Origin: CADEFX01 sp963806735
GTDB taxonomy: Bacteria; Pseudomonadota; Alphaproteobacteria; Rhizobiales; Hyphomicrobiaceae
Assembly: GCA_963806735.1 (NCBI GenBank)
Contig: CAWEBE010000031.1
Span: forward strand, 1-64,000
Length of the DNA: 64,000 bases
Direction: 5' to 3'
Part shown: positions 16,231-26,077 of the stretch, piece after piece
How positions within the stretch are numbered: the first letter of the stretch is position 1
Layout: each line of letters starts with the position of its first letter
The notes under the pieces: model-generated
The model's database searches: none
Seen by the model: only the letters and a program-made list of their open reading frames with translations
What the model was told of the DNA's origin: nothing
Translations under genes and position numbers: made by a program

Positions 16231-16431
16231 CTGCTAACCCCTCAAGCAGCGCAGCGAAGATAATCATATCACGCATCGAGCACGGAATCACGACCCGCTC
16301 GCTAATTTCCAGGCTTACCAAGGGCGCAGTGATCTCCATGATGGTAGTCGTATCCGCCGCTTACCGGAGCTTCGACTTCCGGCGTCCAGGCTTTCATCCT
16401 CTCGTCACATTCACCCGCCACGCTCCGCCGC

Positions 16432-16732
16432 ATGGGACTAGAAACCATCGAGAGAACGCTGCGCCGCGCCGACAACGCGCCGCAGCTCACAGCCGTCGAC
16501 CTTCGCTCCATCGCAGCGTCGTTCGGTAATGAGATCGTCGCCATCCAACTCGGGGGTGCCGTGTCCAGGCGGATCGATGGCGGCACTGGATGCCCTCAGC
16601 GCCTATGCCGACAGTCGCCGTGCTGATCGGCTGCCGCATCGTGAGCGCGACGACGCGTTGCGAGCTGCCGCGTGGCGGGCGCTGGGCGATCTGCGCGCGT
16701 TGCTCGCTGGTCCTATCCGCGCAGTCGCATAG
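16432..16732 (+). pseudogene. Hypothetical protein remnant in two frames
   Basis: One frame reads MGLETIERTLRRADNAPQLT and VDLRSIAASFGNEIVAIQLG. A second frame continues ALDALSAYADSRRADRLPHR and ALRAAAWRALGDLRALLAG. Both are Ala/Arg/Leu-rich and helical, and the switch near 16550 suggests one frameshifted gene. I do not recognise a family. Confidence 0.35.
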
Positions 16733-17300
16733 GGCGTTTGCCCTAACCCGACTTATCCACAACCAACTTTTTGGCGCGACGCAACCGCTGCCAAGGCGCG
16801 GTGTTGTCTCACCATCGGTGTTGCGTTCGTTGCGTTTCGAAGTCGCGTTCTATGCGTTGAGTGGGATTGGCCGCCGCTGACCGGTGGTATCGCGTGCGGC
16901 GGCTAGTCGTCGTCCTGCAACGTGTAGCGAGAGCATCCATGTACCGGGCATATGACCGCCACAAATGGAGCGCGCGCCTTCCAACACGGCGAGGCCGCTG
17001 GACGCATCACAGCTTGATTGCCGCGTCGTCATCCACCCGTTGCTCTTGTGCCCGCCACTGCCCAAGGACACCCGATATCTGCTGGTCTGCCGGAAATGGC
17101 CAGGACAGCGCGATGTCCTCGGGGTCGGGCGCGGGCGCTCAACCCATGAGAACCCTAAACCTTGCTGACGTGCGGCGAACGGCGGCCCAGCTTGGCGCCA
17201 ACGAAGTGCACATTCTGCCAACTCAGTAGAGAGAGGGCAGCAAGTCGTCTTCACATGGCAAGTTTGTCATTGGTCTGGCTACCCGCATAGCCAGGACATC
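16733..17300. other. Stretch with one weak gene remnant
   Basis: Protein-like readings occur in two frames at about 17030-17229: KDTRYLLVCRKWPGQRDVLG followed by VGRGRS, and then LNLADVRRTAAQLGANEVHI. They may be one frameshifted small gene ending at 17229. The rest shows nothing I can support. Confidence 0.3.
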
Positions 17301-17525
17301 TTATGCGCGTCCGTTCGCCGGGCGGGTGAGCGCATACAGTGCCGCGCTATCGTCGAGCGCCTGCGCCGCCTCCTGCGGCATGACCGTCCAGCCAGCCAAC
17401 TCGATTGTTTCAAGGACCGCTTCCGCGTCGCGCAGATACGCGAGGCGGTTCGACTCCCAATCCTTGGTCGCGTCCCGCTTGTGCGCTGCCTTCGCTATAG
17501 CTTCCACAAGCTCATCTCTGATCAT
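17301..17525 (-). CDS. Small hypothetical helical protein
   Basis: The 74-residue product MIRDELVEAIAKAAHKRDAT is helical and charged, with an Ala-rich C-terminal half (PQEAAQALDDSAALYALTR). GGAGA precedes its ATG. It overlaps the end of the upstream small gene (17512-17736) by 14 bp, so the two form an operon. The composition recalls small phage or element proteins, but no family is recognised. Confidence 0.5.
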   Translation of the reverse strand: MIRDELVEAIAKAAHKRDATKDWESNRLAYLRDAEAVLETIELAGWTVMPQEAAQALDDSAALYALTRPANGRA

Positions 17526-17736
17526 GGCTCATTCTCCAATTTGCGGGAGGCGGACTCGCAGTCGTGGTGAGCCGTGTCATGTCGGCACCTTTGCCGCCAA
17601 CCGCTTCTTCCTTGTCGTCGAGCTGGCAGAGCAGATCGAGAAAGCGCCACGGCAAGGGCTTCTGCACCGTCGCCTCGTTCATCCGTTGCAGTCCCTCGCC
17701 CAGACGGCGCAACGTGAGATCAATCTCGGTACGCAT
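17512..17736 (-). CDS. Small hypothetical protein, first of a two-gene unit
   Basis: From the ATG at 17736 (AAGGGCG upstream) the product has 74 residues: MRTEIDLTLRRLGEGLQRMN, then PLPWRFLDLLCQLDDKEEAV and a polar tail. It is likely two helices and a disordered end. Its stop lies inside the next gene, which suggests coupled translation. No family is recognised; a longer start at 17769 has weaker support. Confidence 0.45.
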   Translation of the reverse strand: MRTEIDLTLRRLGEGLQRMNEATVQKPLPWRFLDLLCQLDDKEEAVGGKGADMTRLTTTASPPPANWRMSHDQR

Positions 17737-17769
17737 AGGACGCCCTTCTCGTGCCGGCCGATGCCGCAC

Positions 17770-18203
17770 TGATTCAAATCCTCTCAGCTAGTTCGTGTTA
17801 CGTGTCGCGGCGAGCATCCCGCTCGTCATCTGAGGCGACTACAAGGTCAGAACGCGCCCTATCGCACCGTCGTTCCGGTAAAAAGTATGACATCCTACAT
17901 TTGTGTCATCCGGCAAGGGCTTATCCGCATCGTCGACAACGAACCATCGGGCGCAGGCGGTGGAGCGGGCCAGACCGCCCAATCGGTGGTCCTGCGGCAG
18001 CGTCCGTCATCCCAGACGAACCCTTCTCGCACGATCCTGTCCGCCCTTACCGTGGGCGCAGTGATCTCATGGTTAGCGCCGCAAACGCAGAACGTTCTGA
18101 TCGCTTTCGCCGAAATGGAGTAGAATGTTGCATCGCCCGTGACGATGTGGAAGTGGGCGGCTGAAAGACGGCGTGGCGCTCTCCCTAAAGCAGGGACGAA
18201 GCG
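17770..18203. other. Stretch without a recognised gene
   Basis: Overlapping open frames exist on both strands (17887-18123 and 17895-18284), but neither shows a known motif, signal peptide or clear ribosome site. I make no call. Confidence 0.3.
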
Positions 18204-18340
18204 ATGCCGGAACCCGCCTCGCGCGGCGATACCTCGAATTTCATTCTTAAGCGATTGTCTGATGACGATTTCGCTTTGCTGCAACCGCGTCTTGAGGCGG
18301 CTCGTCTGCCGGTACGCAAGACCTCGAAGCTCGCAACCGG
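18204..18340 (+). pseudogene. Crp/Fnr-family regulator, N-terminal fragment
   Basis: The reading MPEPASRGDTSNFILKRLSD then DFALLQPRLEAARLPVRK matches the start of Crp/Fnr-like regulators common in Hyphomicrobiales (N-x-LL-x-RLS-x-DFALL). After about residue 40 the cyclic-nucleotide-binding barrel is not found, and the frame goes on into unrelated sequence. Only the 5' end of the gene is left. Confidence 0.6.
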
Positions 18341-18726
18341 AAGATTAGGAACAGTCGCGGCCTCCACCCGCCGGGCACCGCATCCTTCAGCGAAGCTTGA
18401 ACGACAAGTTTTGCTGTTTGTCCTTCAGCTATCACGGCCAACCCCTAACGGCCGTAGCGATGAGATCAGAATAGTGATTGTTGGTTCAAAAGTTATTCTG
18501 TTGATGATCATGTTCGCCGCCAATTTCATCACGCTTGTACAGGCGGACGCAACGCGTTACGGCGTAGCTCTATATTCCGCGCCTGATGACGACTACCGTG
18601 ATTTGCGAATCTTTGAGACGCCTCACTGCTCGTCTCTGTCGCGTAAGGGGAGCAGCGGATGCACCCCCCCATGGGCATCCTCATCCACGCAGGGTATTAC
18701 TCATGTGAATGCGATGCGGGCGAACT
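18341..18726. other. AT-richer stretch without a recognised gene
   Basis: The base composition drops toward AT (for example around 18470-18600). No gene, repeat or RNA can be supported. Confidence 0.35.
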
Positions 18727-19041
18727 TTATTTGCCTTTGAGTGCGTCACGGAAGGCAATCGCTTCAAGCTCGACCCGGACGGCGTCCATGACGGGAACGA
18801 CTGGCCGCGCGTCGAATACAAAAGCAGGCAACATCGAGCAGAACTTGTGAACCGCCAACGGGTCGTCGCAGTCCAACATCATATACCCACCCCAGTCACC
18901 CACTCGTATAACGAACAGCTCGATCTTGAAATTGGCGGGCGCCTGCCATTTAGTGAAAACCTCCAGAATCCGCTTCTGTGCATTCTCGTACTCGATCGGC
19001 GAGCCTTGCGGACGTTCGTTCCAAGTGAGCATGTATTTCAT
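18727..19041 (-). CDS. DUF3303 family protein
   Basis: The 104-residue product starts MKYMLTWNERPQGSPIEYEN and contains FKIELFVIRVGDWGGYMMLD and HKFCSMLPAFVFDARPVVPV. This is the pattern of DUF3303, small dimeric alpha-beta barrel-like proteins of unknown role. Length is typical. The start is the ATG at 19041, after GGACTCCC. It stands alone. Confidence 0.75.
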   Translation of the reverse strand: MKYMLTWNERPQGSPIEYENAQKRILEVFTKWQAPANFKIELFVIRVGDWGGYMMLDCDDPLAVHKFCSMLPAFVFDARPVVPVMDAVRVELEAIAFRDALKGK

Positions 19042-19792
19042 CGGGAGTCCTCTGTTTGGGTTTCAGGCCTATTTGTCGACGCTGACGTCAGGTCTGGATG
19101 GGCCCGTGGCGCGATGGCCCGGCTCACGTCAGCAGGATGCCATGCGCAAGCTCCAACATTCGGCGGCCTGCCCTGACCACGAAACGGTCTTATGCTCGTC
19201 ACCATCGCCCGCTCTTGCAGAAATACTCGATCCAGTGTGATCAATTGTCGTCGTGACGGCAGTTCGTGGCACGGATTCTCCGTGCTGCCAATCATCGGAA
19301 CGTCTCTTCGCAGGATACAGCTGCCCTCCCGAACCGGCTGGGGCGACGGGAGAAGTTGACCCCCTTGCGGACCAAGACCCTCCTCATTCGAAAGCACTAA
19401 TCGTAGCGCGTTGAGTAGCATTGGCGGTCTGGCTCCGCGCCTCAACGAGGCGCGCGACGGCGCGGCCGTCCGCTTGCTTTGGATACGCTCCGTCGCCCAG
19501 GCCCCCACGGTTCGTTCAATCCAGAGTTGAGCGGCAGCAACGTTGTTAGGCCGCCTATTCGGTGGAGAGCGGTGCCTTATCATGGGGATTTGGCGCTTTA
19601 GCGGAACGAGTGTTAACGTCAGCGTTCATCACGTGGGAGGCGCCTGGCTACGCGTGGGAACGGTTGCGATGACTACCACAAGCGAGCTCGCCTGCGGCGC
19701 GGGATATCGCTTTCGCTTGCTTTGAAGCGATAGGCACCGTGCGCCTGCTCTCACGAGTCCGTCAAGAGCCGCTTGACGCCGAGGGCACACAC
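19042..19792. other. 751-bp stretch without a recognised gene
   Basis: A minus-strand reading (19038-19583) is open but has no family pattern, and codon use looks random. The last 60 bp form the upstream region of the sensor gene with GAGGGC before its ATG. I see no promoter I would name. Confidence 0.35.
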
Positions 19793-22700
19793 ATGACGAA
19801 GCGTATACTTGCTTCGGATGATCCGGAACAGAACTCTCCGATGAAAGCAAACGATGCGAGCGACCCGCGCGACGAACAACCTGGACCCGCTTCTCACAAT
19901 GATGTCCGCCTGATTGTCGGCATCGGCGCCTCCGCGGGTGGCCTCGCCGCGTTCAAAACATTCTTCACCCAAATGCCCGCCGACACCGGTATGGCGTTCG
20001 TGCTGGTGCAGCATCTCGCCCCCCAGCACACGAGCATGCTGGTCGAATTGCTGCAGCCCCAGACGACTATGCCTATCGTCGAGGCTAAGGACGGCATCGC
20101 CGTTGCCGAGAATTGCATCTACGTCATTCCGCCGGACGCGACGCTCACGATCGAGGAGAAGGTACTGCGCGTGGTGAAGCCGGCGCCGTCACGCCAGTAC
20201 CGGCGGCCAATCGACACCTTTTTCTGCGCTCTTGCCGAAGCGCAGGGTGAGCGGGCGGTCGCCATCGTTCTATCCGGCGTCGGCAGCGACGGCACCCTGG
20301 GCGTGCGAACCATCAAGGAGCATGGCGGGCTGACGCTAGCCCAGGCCGATGTCGATCACGAAGCATTGCAAGGCATGCCGATGAGTGCCGCGGCCACCGG
20401 CCTCGTCGATCACGTCGTGGCCATCGAGGCGATGCCCAGCAAGCTCATTGATTACCAACGGCATCTCAACGACGTCGTTGGGCGCAAGGACGGCGAAGGC
20501 ACCCGGGAGGACGCGAAGGAGTACCTGGGGCCGATTGCCAAGCTCTTGGGCGTACGAACCGGTCATGACTTCCGCGGCTACAAGGAGAATACCCTGGCGC
20601 GCCGCATCCAAAGGCGCATGCAGGTTCTGCAAATCGCGAGCGTCACAGCCTACATCGAGCATCTCAAGGCCGAACCGGCCGAACTCGACCTTCTGTTCCG
20701 CGAGCTCCTGATCAGCGTCACCGAGTTCTTCCGCAACCCCGAAGCCTTCGACGCGTTGGCGACGGTTATCACAAAACTCATCGCCGGCAAGGGCGCCGAT
20801 GATCAGGTGCGCATCTGGGTGCCCGGCTGCGCCACAGGCGAAGAAGTCTATTCCATCGCGATCATGCTACGGGAAGCGAAGGAGCAGAATGCCTCCCCCA
20901 AGATCACGATCTTCGGCACCGACCTCGACGCCACCGCGGTGGCGGCCGCACGCGCCGCGCGCTACCGCAAGCTGCCGCCCGGCCTCTCTCCCGAGCGCTT
21001 CCAGCGCTGGTTTGCCACAGACGGCGATCATCATTGCCCGATCAAGGAAATCCGCGACATGTGCGTGTTCTCGGTGCACAGCCTCATCAAGGACCCGCCT
21101 TTCTCAAAGCTCGATCTCATTTCCTGCCGCAACGTGCTGATCTATCTCAACAGCGATTTGCAACACCGCGTCATACAAACGTTCCACTATGCCCTCAAGC
21201 CCGACGGCTACCTGTTTTTAGGGCCCTCGGAGAGTGCCACGCGCGAGGCCAACCTGTTCGCGGTCGTCGACAAGAAACACCGAATCCTCCAGCGGCGCGA
21301 CATCGGCGCGACCCAGCCCAATATCCCGTCCACTCGGTCGGTGAGCGCGCCGATCGAGCGGAACGCGATTCAGCCGCCCTTGGCCGAGGATGCCATCGAT
21401 AAGCGCGCGCGCCGCACGCTGCAGCCGTTCTCTCCGGCATACGTCGTGATCGATGTGCACGATGAGATCATCCGATTCTCGGGAGCCGAAACCGGCCAAT
21501 ATCTCGAACCCTCCCCCGGCGCGGCAAGTTTCAATCTTTTCGACATCCTGCGCAAAGACCTGCGGCAGGCGGTGCGATCCACGCTGCAGGAGGCACGCGC
21601 CCAACAGCATTCGGTGGTGCGCAAGAACCTGAGCGTCAGGATCGACGGCCAGAGCCGGTCGGTCACGTTGATCGTCGAACCTCTCAGCGAGAGGAGTGAA
21701 GCGGGGCTATGGGTCGTCGCCTTCCGCGACATCGACCTCAATCAGACCGCAGCAACCCAGACGCCGGCACCGACAAGCGTCTCGAGCTCCCAAGCACTGG
21801 AGCAGGAGTTGCGCGAGATTAAGGCTCAGCTGCGGGACGCCACCCACGATTTGGAGCTCCACATTGAGGAGACTAAGTCCGCAACCGAGGAATATCAGTC
21901 GGTCAACGAGGAGGCGCAAGCCTCGAACGAGGAGCTGGAAACCGCCAAGGAGGAGATGCAGTCAATCAATGAGGAGCTGCAGACCGTCAACGCCGAGTTG
22001 CACACCAAGAACGATGCGCTGACAGGGCTCAACAGCGACCTGCAAAACCTGATGGACAGCACCGAGATTGCCATCGTGTTTCTCGATCAGGATCTGCGCA
22101 TCAAAAACTACACGCCGGCCATTGCCAAGATCTTTCCTCTGCGCGTGGGCGACCGCGGACGCCCACTCAGTCAAATCGTCAGCCAATTGATCGACGCCGA
22201 CCTGGATGCCGACGTGAGCCAGGTGCAGCGCACACTGGCAACTGTCGAGCGCGAGGTCCAGATCAAGCAAGATGACGCAACCTTGACGTTGCTCATGCGT
22301 ATCCGGCCTTACCGCACCGTCGACAACCGCATCGATGGCGTGGTCGTAACCTTCGTCGACATCAACGAGATAACGGTGGCCACCGCTGAGTTGGCCCGGT
22401 TCGCGGCTCTCGCGCGCTCCTCAGGGGATGCCATCGTTGGGCTGAGCCTCGACGGCGTGGTCAATACATGGAGCCCGGGGGCTGAACACCTGTTGGGGTA
22501 CGCGCCCGCAGAAATGATCGGACGCAACATCTCGATCCTTTCACCAGCTGGAAACGAAGACGAGCTACTCGGTATCTTGCAACATATCCGCCGCGGCGGG
22601 GAAATTGAGCCCTTCGATACCGCGAGCCGGCACTTGGACGGTCACCTGGTGCCCGTGGCTATCAGAGCTGCGCCGATCTTGTCGCAGCACAACGTGCCAA

Positions 22701-23350
22701 TCGGCATCTCCGCAACACTGCGCGACATCAGCGCGCGCAAGAAAACTGAAGAGCACGAAATCCTTCTCAATCGTGAGCTGAGCCACCGCGTCAAGAACTC
22801 TCTTACCATCATCCAAGCGATCGCCCAGCAGACCCTGCGCAGTACGCCCGAGCCGGAGCAGTTCGCCCGCGCTTTCCAAGGCCGGCTGCAAGCACTCGCC
22901 AGCGCTCACGACATCCTGACCACGTCCAACTGGTCGGGCGCTGAATTCGGCGAGCTTGCACGTCAACAACTTGCACCATTCCTTTCGGAAGACGCTTCAC
23001 GCCTTGAGCTCAAAGGCCCCACGATTATACTTCAACCGGAGACCGCCACCTCGCTCGGCTTGGTTCTGCACGAGCTCGCGACCAATGCCAGTAAATATGG
23101 CGCGTTGTCCGCGCCGGCCGGCTCGGTCTCACTCGCCTGGCGCGTCAACGGGACTGACAACCCGCCTAGCCTGCACATCACCTGGCGCGAAACCGGCGGT
23201 CCTCCAGTGAAACCTACCACGCGTCGCGGCTTTGGCAGCCAGCTCATCGAGAGCACCGGCGTCAAGTTCGAACAGCACTTCGAACCCACAGGTCTTGTCT
23301 GTAATCTGGAGATTGCACTCTTTGCCAAAAGTAGAACGGCAACGGAATGA
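19793..23350 (+). CDS. CheB-CheR-PAS-HWE sensor histidine kinase hybrid
   Basis: The 1185-residue protein fuses several modules. First is a CheB methylesterase (about 38-220): GIGASAGGLAAF with the catalytic Ser, VQHLAPQH with the His, and LSGVGSDGTLG with the Asp. A CheR methyltransferase follows (about 255-520): WVPGCATGEEVYSIA for SAM, and LISCRNVLIYL. A long Glu-rich coiled coil (about 675-760, EEAQASNEELETAKEEMQ) leads to two PAS domains and an HWE-type kinase. The kinase has its phospho-His in LNRELSHRVKNSLTIIQAIA (about 1000), an N-box GLVLHELATNASKYGAL, and ITWRETGGPP carrying the W-x-E feature. GAGGGC precedes the ATG at 19793. No receptor or response regulator is adjacent. Confidence 0.92.
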   Translation: MTKRILASDDPEQNSPMKANDASDPRDEQPGPASHNDVRLIVGIGASAGGLAAFKTFFTQMPADTGMAFVLVQHLAPQHTSMLVELLQPQTTMPIVEAKDGIAVAENCIYVIPPDATLTIEEKVLRVVKPAPSRQYRRPIDTFFCALAEAQGERAVAIVLSGVGSDGTLGVRTIKEHGGLTLAQADVDHEALQGMPMSAAATGLVDHVVAIEAMPSKLIDYQRHLNDVVGRKDGEGTREDAKEYLGPIAKLLGVRTGHDFRGYKENTLARRIQRRMQVLQIASVTAYIEHLKAEPAELDLLFRELLISVTEFFRNPEAFDALATVITKLIAGKGADDQVRIWVPGCATGEEVYSIAIMLREAKEQNASPKITIFGTDLDATAVAAARAARYRKLPPGLSPERFQRWFATDGDHHCPIKEIRDMCVFSVHSLIKDPPFSKLDLISCRNVLIYLNSDLQHRVIQTFHYALKPDGYLFLGPSESATREANLFAVVDKKHRILQRRDIGATQPNIPSTRSVSAPIERNAIQPPLAEDAIDKRARRTLQPFSPAYVVIDVHDEIIRFSGAETGQYLEPSPGAASFNLFDILRKDLRQAVRSTLQEARAQQHSVVRKNLSVRIDGQSRSVTLIVEPLSERSEAGLWVVAFRDIDLNQTAATQTPAPTSVSSSQALEQELREIKAQLRDATHDLELHIEETKSATEEYQSVNEEAQASNEELETAKEEMQSINEELQTVNAELHTKNDALTGLNSDLQNLMDSTEIAIVFLDQDLRIKNYTPAIAKIFPLRVGDRGRPLSQIVSQLIDADLDADVSQVQRTLATVEREVQIKQDDATLTLLMRIRPYRTVDNRIDGVVVTFVDINEITVATAELARFAALARSSGDAIVGLSLDGVVNTWSPGAEHLLGYAPAEMIGRNISILSPAGNEDELLGILQHIRRGGEIEPFDTASRHLDGHLVPVAIRAAPILSQHNVPIGISATLRDISARKKTEEHEILLNRELSHRVKNSLTIIQAIAQQTLRSTPEPEQFARAFQGRLQALASAHDILTTSNWSGAEFGELARQQLAPFLSEDASRLELKGPTIILQPETATSLGLVLHELATNASKYGALSAPAGSVSLAWRVNGTDNPPSLHITWRETGGPPVKPTTRRGFGSQLIESTGVKFEQHFEPTGLVCNLEIALFAKSRTATE

Positions 23351-23623
23351 GTTTGTGGAACTGCCAGTGAGCAGTTCTCTCAACAGCGAATTCGCGCCGG
23401 GGAACCCTCCATTGAAGCGGCAATGCGATCTTGGTCTTTTAGTCCGCGACCGCGCCTTGCTGCGGTGCATGAGTCAGGAATTGGCACAGAGCCGAAGATC
23501 ATGGCGGTGCAGCAACTTGGTCAGCTATCCGGGGGTACAGCTGCCGTGGGTTCGGGCGCCTGCGGACCGGCAGGAATGGATGAAAGCTGTGGGACGCGCG
23601 TAGGCCAAGCTCGCGCGAGCGTG

Positions 23624-25132
23624 ATGCCTCAACTAAAATTGCGCCCCATGACCATTGATGAGATCACGCGCGCCCTCAGGTCGTCCTCTAGCGCTCCTTC
23701 GGAAACATTGCGCGCCTGCGTTGGCAAGGCGAACGAGCTTGCACATTCCGTCTTCGCGGCTGCGGGCAAGCTCTGCCGTGGTGTCTACTTGCTCCCTGAC
23801 GAGAATGCGCTGCTCTTCTACGGCTTGTATATCCTGGCCGCCGCGAAGCACCCCGACCTCTTCAAGCATGTTCTTGCGATCGCGCGGCTCCCCGAAGAAG
23901 ACCTCGACCGGCTCTTCCCGGACCATGCCTCGACCAGTCTCACTCGCTTGCTTCTCAGTACCTGGGAAGGCGATACAGATGCCCTCTTTGAAATGAGCGA
24001 GCATGCCGACTTGGTGCCGGATGCGAAGTGGGCATTGTTCGACGTGCTTGCTCGTCTCACGTTCGATGGCCGTATCCCACGCGAGCGCACGCTTGCGTTC
24101 CTCGAACGGCTAGAGCGTGACCACTTGGTTGATGATGGCGACTGCGTGTGGTGGGGCTGGGAAGAAGCCGTCACCAAGCTTGGCGCCAAGCAACTCGAGC
24201 CGGCATTGCGTCGTGTCTGGTCCAAGGTGATCAATAAGTATAACTCAGAGCAGGAGCGCGCCGAAAGCCTCGAGGAACTGAACAGAGCAGCCGCCAATCC
24301 GACGGATCCGAGCATCTTCGACGAATTGGATGTGCGGCCGATCTACGATCCAGCTGAGGCAGTCGCCTGGGTCGATCAGCGTGCCGAAGCCCTAGCGAAG
24401 TGGCGGACCGAGCGTGCAATGGAGGGCTGTCCCCTCATCGACGACGATCCCGCTAAAGCAATTCGGTTGACCGACGACGAACGTGATTGGCTGGCCGGGT
24501 TTCTCGTCAGCCGGCAGGCACCCAATAGCGCGATGACGTTTGAGATGCTGGACGGCCTGCTCACCGCCCTCGTAATCGGTCCCACGACCGTGATGCCCTC
24601 GGAATACCTGCCCGAGATCTGGGGCACAGATGATGGAGAGGGTCCGGTTTGGGAAAGCCTTGAGCAGGCGCAGTACTTCATGGACCTGTTGATGAAGCAC
24701 TGGAACGCGATCGCAGCCCGTCGCAATGCAGACGCGCCACACGCTCCTCTTATCGATCACTTCGGTGACGCCGAACGGGGCCAGCGCTGGGCAAAAGGGT
24801 TCGTCGTCGGTGTCGACTTGGGTCGCGCCAGCTGGGAGTCAATATTCCAGGATAGGCGCTCGGCCGAGATCATCCTGTCGATCTTCGCGCTCGTTCGGGA
24901 TGACCCGGACATCTTCGAGGATCGCATTACCCCGGAGATGCGTGCCGAGATTCTTGATCAGTTGCCTGTGATTGTGCAGATCATCGCTGCCTATTGGCGC
25001 GACCCGGGGGCTCGCCCGTCACGTCGAGAACCCGTTCGGTCGACGAAGGTTGGACGCAACGAGCCCTGCCCATGCGGGTCAGGCAAGAAATTCAAGAAGT
25101 GTCGCGGTAGCGTAGCTCCGACGGTTCATTGA
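23624..25132 (+). CDS. DUF1186/UPF0149-like protein with SEC-C zinc motif
   Basis: The 502-residue product has an N-terminal DUF1186-like helical domain (about 9-210, with YLLPDENALLFYGLYILAAA). A UPF0149/YecA-like middle region follows (about 280-460, with SAMTFEMLDGLLTALVIGPT and WAKGFVVGVDLG). The C-terminal SEC-C motif GRNEPCPCGSGKKFKKCRG binds zinc, as in SecA and YecA. YecA-type proteins are linked to SecA and ribosomes, so a role in protein quality or secretion is plausible but unproven. The start is ATG 23624 or 23648; an upstream extension to 23423 has no support. It follows the sensor gene by 270 bp. Confidence 0.75.
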   Translation: MPQLKLRPMTIDEITRALRSSSSAPSETLRACVGKANELAHSVFAAAGKLCRGVYLLPDENALLFYGLYILAAAKHPDLFKHVLAIARLPEEDLDRLFPDHASTSLTRLLLSTWEGDTDALFEMSEHADLVPDAKWALFDVLARLTFDGRIPRERTLAFLERLERDHLVDDGDCVWWGWEEAVTKLGAKQLEPALRRVWSKVINKYNSEQERAESLEELNRAAANPTDPSIFDELDVRPIYDPAEAVAWVDQRAEALAKWRTERAMEGCPLIDDDPAKAIRLTDDERDWLAGFLVSRQAPNSAMTFEMLDGLLTALVIGPTTVMPSEYLPEIWGTDDGEGPVWESLEQAQYFMDLLMKHWNAIAARRNADAPHAPLIDHFGDAERGQRWAKGFVVGVDLGRASWESIFQDRRSAEIILSIFALVRDDPDIFEDRITPEMRAEILDQLPVIVQIIAAYWRDPGARPSRREPVRSTKVGRNEPCPCGSGKKFKKCRGSVAPTVH

Positions 25133-25753
25133 TCCGGGTGCGCAATCAATGGGTTGCCCCCTATCTTGCTACCCAGCCCAGGACCCGTCAGCTCATAACC
25201 TGAAGGTCATAGGTTCATGTGTGGACGACGCCCGCGTTGCAAGAGGAATTTTGCGTGCGATTTGCGGTCGGGTGCAAGTCATGTGTCCGGCCTGTTGTCG
25301 CGGCACATGACCGCTGGCCCTGATGTGATCCGCTGATCTGGTCCCAATCAAATCGACGTGCTCGATGGTAATTTGCATGTGGACGGCCCCTCAGTGATTC
25401 ATTTCAACGATCATCCTATGGCACCCCGATGCCGAGAGCGGGCGGGCCGCTTGCACTGCTTCGACTTCGCTATCGTCGTGTGCAGTCGGATACAGCACAT
25501 GTGACGGTACCGATCTGGATGCAAGCAGCTGGGCTTGCGACCTGCGTGGTAATGATCGCGAGCGCATTGCTTAGGTGACCTTAAATCCGTTGCACTTGGA
25601 CGGGGGTGCCCATCGCGAATTCACTTATGACCGGCGGCGCCTGTTGGCGCTCCACGAGGGCTCGACGGGTACGTTTCGGGCGATGTCATGCATACGTACC
25701 TCCGTCCAAACGACTGCGATCGCCACTTCTGTGCCGTTTGACACCCTTGGGCT
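25133..25753. other. 621-bp stretch without a recognised gene
   Basis: No reading with family pattern is visible on either strand. A small ORF at 25575-25856 overlaps cbpM antisense and is treated as a shadow. Confidence 0.35.
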
Positions 25754-26077
25754 TTACCGCTTGGTGTTGACGAAAGCGGCGATGCGGGCGCGGACGTCCT
25801 CCGGCTGTGCCTCGACCGCGGACAGGAGCGTGTGCAGGGAGCGCCGAGCCTGGTAGAGCTGATCCATCAGCGACAACACCACGGACATGCTGTCTTCCTC
25901 GATCCGCAGTTCGTAGTGAAGCTCGTATATTAGACGAACGCGGGCCACGTCGGTGTCATCGAACCGCAAGTCGTCGCCGTCGTGCTGCGGAAGAACCCAG
26001 CCGAGATCGACCCAGCGCCGAAGCGCATCCGCCTCCACGCGCCCTATCAGTTCGATAAGCTCTTGCTCGCCGATCAT
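25754..26077 (-). CDS. cbpM: CbpM-like chaperone modulator (MerR-like)
   Basis: The 107-residue product MIGEQELIELIGRVEADALR has the pattern of CbpM/DafA-type modulators: a short winged-helix-like MerR fold (WVLPQHDGDDLRFDDTDVAR) followed by a helical region with LRIEEDSMSVVLSLMDQLYQ. In E. coli CbpM binds the J-domain of CbpA and inhibits it. Its ATG overlaps the TGA of the cbpA gene by 4 bases, so translation is coupled. Confidence 0.85.
   Translation of the reverse strand: MIGEQELIELIGRVEADALRRWVDLGWVLPQHDGDDLRFDDTDVARVRLIYELHYELRIEEDSMSVVLSLMDQLYQARRSLHTLLSAVEAQPEDVRARIAAFVNTKR

Noticed and set aside
17443..17466. T-arm-like sequence GGTTCGACTCCC
   Set aside because: It lies inside a small coding gene on the minus strand and has no matching acceptor or anticodon arm nearby.
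19038..19583. 181-codon minus-strand frame
   Set aside because: It overlaps the 5' end of the DUF3303 gene, and its composition (Arg/Pro/Ser-rich) is typical of a random GC-rich open frame.
25575..25856. 93-codon plus-strand frame
   Set aside because: It overlaps cbpM antisense and shows no family pattern.
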